A DNA stretch of 33,482 bases from Pullichristensenella excrementipullorum (lineage in GTDB: Bacteria > Bacillota > Clostridia > Christensenellales > Aristaeellaceae). The position numbers and the translations under genes were made by a program. Below the pieces are notes generated by a model that ran no database searches, had not been told where the DNA came from, and was given only the letters and a program-made list of their open reading frames with translations. Within the stretch, counting starts at the first letter, position 1, and every line of letters begins with the position of its first letter. Below are positions 29,791-33,482 of this stretch, piece after piece. Where the stretch lies: assembly GCA_018713365.1 (NCBI GenBank), contig DVOU01000030.1, positions 1 to 33,482 of the forward strand, in the 5' to 3' direction.

Positions 29791-30647
29791 AGATCGACTG
29801 GAAGCGCGATCTGCGCAGGCTGTTGCTGGTCATCGTCGGCTCGGTGGTCATCGCCGTCAATTTGAAGATGTTCGTGCGCCCGGCGGAGATGTATCCCGGC
29901 GGCATGAACGGGCTGTCCATGCTGATGCAGACCATATTCTCCACGTATCTGGGCTTGCAGGTGCCGTTCACGGCGTTCAACATCATTTTCAACGCCATCC
30001 CGGTATACATAGGCTTGCGCTTTCTGGGGCGCAAGTTCACCATTCTGTCCATCATCACCATCATTCTTTCCTCTGTCCTGACGGACTTGTTGCCGGACCT
30101 GGGGCTGACGCAGGATCCGCTACTCAACTGCGTGTTCGGCGGCATCCTTTACGCCTTTGGCAGCAGTTTATGTTTGCGAGCGGACGCGACCACGGGCGGC
30201 ACGGATTTCATCGCCATGTACATGGCGCAGAAGCACGACCGCGACGCCTTTGGCACCATCTTTATCTTCAACGCCATCATGCTGGCCGTGGCAGGGTACT
30301 TATTTGGCTGGGACAAGGCCATGTATTCCATCATTTACCAGTTCACGGTCACGCAGGCGCTGCACGTATTCTACAAGAACTACCAGAAGCACACGCTGTT
30401 CATCATCACCGAAAAGCCCGCCGACGTCTACGAGTGCATCCGCATCAGCACCCATCACGGGGCCACGCTCTTTCGCGGCGTCGGCCTCTACGAGCAGAAG
30501 GAGCGCAACATGGTCTACTCCGTCGTTTCCTCCTCCGAGATGCGCCGTGTACTCAGCGAAGTACGCCGTGTAGACGATCACGCCTTCATCAACATCATCA
30601 AGACCGACGTCTTCGCCGGCCGCTTCCACCACCGTCCCACCGACTGA
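29787..30647 (+). CDS. YitT family membrane protein (DUF161 and DUF2179)
   Basis: The 286-residue protein has about five or six membrane segments. Conserved YitT features are VNLKMFVRPAEMYPGGMNGL, CVFGGILYAFGSSLCLRADATTGGTD and the cytoplasmic C-terminal DUF2179 domain (~215-275, TLFIITEKP and HGATLFRGVGLY). The function is unknown; a transport role is assumed for the family. The ATG overlaps the previous stop (ATGA). Repeat unit U6 begins directly after its stop. Confidence 0.92.
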   Translation: MKIDWKRDLRRLLLVIVGSVVIAVNLKMFVRPAEMYPGGMNGLSMLMQTIFSTYLGLQVPFTAFNIIFNAIPVYIGLRFLGRKFTILSIITIILSSVLTDLLPDLGLTQDPLLNCVFGGILYAFGSSLCLRADATTGGTDFIAMYMAQKHDRDAFGTIFIFNAIMLAVAGYLFGWDKAMYSIIYQFTVTQALHVFYKNYQKHTLFIITEKPADVYECIRISTHHGATLFRGVGLYEQKERNMVYSVVSSSEMRRVLSEVRRVDDHAFINIIKTDVFAGRFHHRPTD

Positions 30648-30810
30648 CTGTGTCAGAGCCAGTGCCTTCGGCGCCGTGTACACGCGCCCATGCCCCACGA
30701 GCAGGGGGCATGGGCGCTTCGTTTCGTTTCTGGTTCGGCGGTGGAGCGTGTACACGGCGGACGGCCCACGAGCAGGGGCCGTCCGCCTGCGGCGTTTTGG
30801 GGGACGGGGG
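30648..30810 (+). repeat. Hairpin repeat unit U6
   Basis: This unit starts immediately after the YitT stop and runs in the same direction. Hairpin A pairs 30684-30696 with 30705-30717 (13 bp, GCGCCCATGCCCC). Hairpin B pairs 30756-30767 with 30776-30787 (12 bp, GGCGGACGGCCC). Both loops are ACGAGCAG. The end CTGCGGCGTTTTGGGG has a short T run. The hairpin B stem is unique among the units, yet both arms match. Confidence 0.9.
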
Positions 30811-30832
30811 GACGGATGCAATGGAGGTCGTT

Positions 30833-30930
30833 TTCCAAAAAGGGATTCTCAAGGGGTTGGCCCCTTGAGCGGGTGCGGGCAGAGCCCGCCGTTCTCCCTG
30901 CGGGATGGTCTGGGGGATGAGCCGGTAGCG
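30833..30930 (+). repeat. Module M2 of the composite repeat, copy B
   Basis: This is the inverted counterpart of 505-600. CCAAAAAGGGATTCTCAAGG opens it, the central stem is CTCAAGGGG/CCCCTTGAG, and GCAGAGCCCGCCGTTCTCCC follows. The segment 30930-31090 that comes next is not in copy A and holds short tandem repeats around CGTAAACAGGCGCGGATGGG. Confidence 0.75.
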
Positions 30931-31089
30931 GGAAGGGTGGGAAGCTGACTTTTGCGGGCGCGGGATGGCGTAAAAGGTGCAGAATGTCCGCAAACAGGCG
31001 TTGGAAAGCCGTAAGAGGCGCGGGATGGGTCGTAAACAGGCGCGGATGGGGCGTAAACAGGCGCGGAACGCTGGTCTTGGGCGCGCGCC

Positions 31090-31428
31090 TGGGAGGTTTT
31101 CCGCGACGGGCAATGAGGCGTGCCTTGTAGAGCGCCGCGTTTGCGGCGGTAGGATGATGTGGAAGGTTTTGCCGGGAAGCGGGCGCGTTCTGTCTGCGAG
31201 ATGGCGTGTATCTCCGTCCCCTGCGGGGTGCGGCCCGTTCCCCCGTTCCCCGGCGCGCTGGTAAATTTCCCTGATGGGCAAACCGCTCTGAAAACCCCGC
31301 TCTCTCCCGCGACACGCCATGATCCGGCGCGCCACTCTGCAGCGCCTTTGCCCGCAGGGCAAACAGCGTCGACCCCGCATACCGGCAGCGCCCCTGCCCA
31401 CCGGGGCAAGGCAGCGTCGCCCAACGCC
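31090..31428 (-). repeat. Core module M3 of the composite repeat, copy B
   Basis: This is the reverse-complement counterpart of 109-450, with frame-breaking indels relative to it. The two copies lie about 31 kb apart in opposite orientations. Confidence 0.75.
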
Positions 31429-31566
31429 CCGCAGGCGGCAGGCCCCTGCTCGTGGGCCTGCCGCCGTCTGCTTCCTTCCCCGCCCCATCCGAAACGAAAC
31501 GCAGCGCCCAAGCCCCCTGCTCGTGGGGCTTGGGCGCGTGAACACAGAGCCAACGGCACTGCCGCC
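31412..31566 (-). repeat. Hairpin repeat unit U7
   Basis: This unit is read on the minus strand and starts at the base after the LRR gene stop. Hairpin A pairs 31504-31516 with 31525-31537 (13 bp, GCGCCCAAGCCCC). Hairpin B pairs 31434-31445 with 31454-31465 (12 bp, GGCGGCAGGCCC). Both loops are ACGAGCAG on the minus strand. It faces U6 across the M2 and M3 modules. Confidence 0.9.
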
Positions 31567-32955
31567 TTAGGCGTAGAGCCAAGCGTTGGCGTCGGGGTAG
31601 GTGTAGGCGAGGCCGTTGTCGATGGCGTACTGGCAGGCATACGAATCCCGCGGAACGGTGAGGGTGAGGTCGCTCGGGCTATTCCAGAAAGCGTAATCGC
31701 CGATGGAAATCAGGCTGTCCGGCAGCGTGACTGTGGTCAGGGATTCGCAGTAGGAGAAGGCGTAATCGCCGATGGAGGTAAGGCCCTCCGGCAGTGTGAT
31801 GGTAGTCAGGGTTTCGCAGTAAGAGAAAGCGTTCTCGCCAATGGAAGTCAGGCCCTCCGGCAGCGTGGCGGTAGTCAGGAAGGAGCATCTGTAGAAGGCG
31901 CCATCGCCGATGGAGGTCAGACTGTCCGGCAGCGTGACGGAGGTCAGGGAGTCGCAGCCGGAGAAGGCTCTATCGCCGATGGCGAGGATGCCATCCGGCA
32001 CGTCGAAGGAATCGCCCTCCTTTCCCGCCGGATAGCAGATAAGGGTCTTGGTGGCCTTCTCATACAGCACGCCGTCGATCTGCGCAAATACGGGATGGTC
32101 GGGGGAAACATCGATTTTTTCCAGTGAATCACAGCTATGGAACGGATTTGCGCCGATGGAAGTCAGGCCCTCCGGCAGCGTGATAGAGGTCAGGGAGAAG
32201 CAGCTGGAGAAGGCGGAATCACCGATGGAAGTCAGGCCCTCCGGCAGCGTGACGGTGGTCAGGGAGGAGCAGAAGGAGAAGGCGGAATCGCCGATGGAAG
32301 TCAAGCTGTCCGGCAGCGTGACGGAGGTCAGGGAGGAGCAGTTGGAAAAGGCGGAATCGCCGATGGAGGTCAGGCCTTCCGGCAGCGTGACGGTGGTCAG
32401 GGAGGAGCAGCCGTAGAAGGCTTCATCGCCGATGGTGGTCAGGCCCTCCGGCAGCGTGACGGTGGTCAGGGAGTCGCAGCCGATGAAGGCTCTATCGCCG
32501 ATGGCGAGGATGCCGTCCGGCACGGCGAAGGAATTGCCCTCTTTTCCTGCCGGATAGCTGATGAGGGTCTTGGTCGCCTTTTCATACAGCACGCCGTCAA
32601 TCTGCGCAAACACAGGGTCGTCGGGGGAAACGTTGATCTTCGCCAGCAAATCACTGCTACGGAACGGATTCTCGCCGATGGAGGTCAGGCCGATCGGCAG
32701 CGTGACGGCGGTCAGGGATTCGCAGCCGTAGAAAGCGTCATTGCCGATCTCCCGCACAGGATGCCCGTCCAGTTCGGCGGGAACGGTCAACTCTGCGTCC
32801 TCGCCGTCATAGCCGGTGATGCGCGCGCCGCCGTCTTCGAGAAGCACGTAGGTGTAGTCGCCGCAGGTCAGTACTTCCCCTTCCTCCGCGAGGGCGGGGA
32901 GGGACAACAGGGCGCACAGGAGCAGGCAGAGGGCGGTCTTGAGAAGGTACTTCAT
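31567..32955 (-). CDS. Secreted BspA-type leucine-rich-repeat protein (LRR_5)
   Basis: The 462-residue protein has a signal peptide (core LLKTALCLLLCALLSLPALA). About 12 leucine-rich repeats follow, of the form LPEGLTSIGDSAFSxCSSLT and of about 23 residues each. Two larger matching segments (INVSPDDPVFAQIDGVLYE and IDVSPDHPVFAQIDGVLYE) show an internal duplication of the whole block. No anchor motif is visible. Such proteins are surface or secreted binding proteins. ATG 32955 is preferred because GGGGGGAGA lies about 6 bases upstream; ATG 32961 is too close. Confidence 0.9.
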   Translation of the reverse strand: MKYLLKTALCLLLCALLSLPALAEEGEVLTCGDYTYVLLEDGGARITGYDGEDAELTVPAELDGHPVREIGNDAFYGCESLTAVTLPIGLTSIGENPFRSSDLLAKINVSPDDPVFAQIDGVLYEKATKTLISYPAGKEGNSFAVPDGILAIGDRAFIGCDSLTTVTLPEGLTTIGDEAFYGCSSLTTVTLPEGLTSIGDSAFSNCSSLTSVTLPDSLTSIGDSAFSFCSSLTTVTLPEGLTSIGDSAFSSCFSLTSITLPEGLTSIGANPFHSCDSLEKIDVSPDHPVFAQIDGVLYEKATKTLICYPAGKEGDSFDVPDGILAIGDRAFSGCDSLTSVTLPDSLTSIGDGAFYRCSFLTTATLPEGLTSIGENAFSYCETLTTITLPEGLTSIGDYAFSYCESLTTVTLPDSLISIGDYAFWNSPSDLTLTVPRDSYACQYAIDNGLAYTYPDANAWLYA

Positions 32956-32991
32956 GGTCATTCTCCCCCCGTGGTTGTAAGTTATGGCTAT

Positions 32992-33021
32992 ATTATAGTA
33001 TTAAAAGGGAAATGCTGTCAA
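32992..33021 (-). promoter_or_regulatory. Promoter of the LRR protein gene
   Basis: TTGACA (33021-33016) and TATAAT (32997-32992) are both consensus with an 18-base spacer, about 37 bases before the start codon. Confidence 0.85.
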
Positions 33022-33169
33022 GGGATGGGTGCAAGAAACTCAGGCCGTCTGCACGTGGGGCGTAGCAAATGGCCGCCATTTTCTTCATTCCCGTCGGTCA
33101 AAGCGGGCGATGGTGCGGAAAACGCAGGGGATGTGCGTTTGGAGCCGCTGGGCCGGGGCAGGGGCCGCT

Positions 33170-33482
33170 TGGGTCGCTGGGGTCGCTGGGGTTGCTGGAT
33201 TGGGGGGGGCGGGGGCCAGTGGCCAGTGGCCGGTGGCCAGTGGCCGATACCCGGCGGCTCGGGGATTTGCTGACTTGGCGCTCAGGGACTCAGGGGCCCG
33301 GGGGCTTTGGGGGCTTGCGGGCTGGGGCCTTGCGGGCCTTGCGGGCTTGCGGCCTTGCGGCCTTGCGGGCCTTGCGGGCCTTGCGGCCTTGCGGGACTTG
33401 CGGGCCTTGCGGGCTTTGCGGGCTTTGCGGGCCTTGCGGGCTGTGGGCTTTGGGGGCTTTGGGAGCTTTGGGGGCTTTGGGG
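33170..33482. repeat. G-rich minisatellite at the right edge
   Basis: The stretch after the LRR promoter has no supported gene. From ~33170 it holds GGGTCGCTGG repeats, then GGCCAGTGGCC repeats (33213-33245). From about 33300 to the window end a long array of 8-10 base units reads TTGCGGGCC, TTGCGGCC or TTTGGGGGC. The array continues past the edge. Strong G bias lies on the plus strand. Confidence 0.85.

Noticed and set aside
30648..31566. Classical REPIN or insertion sequence
   Set aside because: The two hairpins within a unit face the same way, no transposase is present, and the loop-conserved, stem-variable pattern is not typical of REP elements; a non-autonomous mobile origin is still possible.

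Overview
This is a GC-rich bacterial chromosome segment (roughly two thirds G+C by eye), most likely from a Clostridia-type Firmicute. The evidence is the rimP-nusA-ylxR-ylxQ-infB-rbfA-nrnA-truB-ribF order, a DnaD-like protein next to a DnaI-type helicase loader, a leucine T-box, a Gram-positive type LexA box and a TTGACA/TATAAT promoter style. A cysteine-rich protein with a possible sporulation promoter hints at a spore former, but this is inference. No rRNA, tRNA or CRISPR array is visible.

Layout. 1-1013 is a gene-free block of structured repeats that runs into the 3' end of dinB (974-2224, minus), which has its own LexA box. 2414-6460 (plus) is a very large secreted protein with four peptidoglycan-binding and four Fn3-like domains. 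More repeat units follow (6461-6760), then a probable 6S RNA (minus) behind a perfect consensus promoter. An array of ~80-bp tandem repeats precedes a ParB/Noc-like gene (7860-8651). A Cys-rich protein is at 9106-10095 (minus). 10535-18615 (minus) is the transcription/translation operon rimP to ribF, closed by a triplicated terminator-like repeat. 18876-21243 (plus) encodes two paralogous small secreted proteins and a glycerate 2-kinase. 21257-22314 is a small island with identical 36-bp hairpin repeats at both ends, containing a palindrome-dense non-coding stretch and a DUF4160-DUF2442 gene pair. 22319-25207 (minus) is a T-box-controlled leuA plus an AEC-family permease. 25204-26742 (minus) is a GtrII-like membrane protein. 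26893-30647 (plus) is an operon of dnaD-like, dnaI-like, prolyl-tRNA editing and YitT genes. 30648-31566 is a second copy of the composite repeat block, inverted relative to the first. A BspA-type leucine-rich-repeat secreted protein (31567-32955, minus) and a minisatellite end the window.

The strongest unexplained signal is a family of seven repeat units, each with two hairpins. Across 14 hairpins the 8-nt loop (ACGAGCAG, or ATGAGCAG) is nearly invariant. The 9-13 bp stems differ between copies, yet both arms have changed together in most of them. Units start at or within a few bases of stop codons (6460, 30647, 31567) or overlap one (dinB), always in the direction of the gene they follow. 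Between convergent genes, two or more units point toward each other around a shared ~350-bp core. This pattern suggests a 3'-end or terminator-like RNA element, a non-autonomous mobile element that prefers gene ends, or both.
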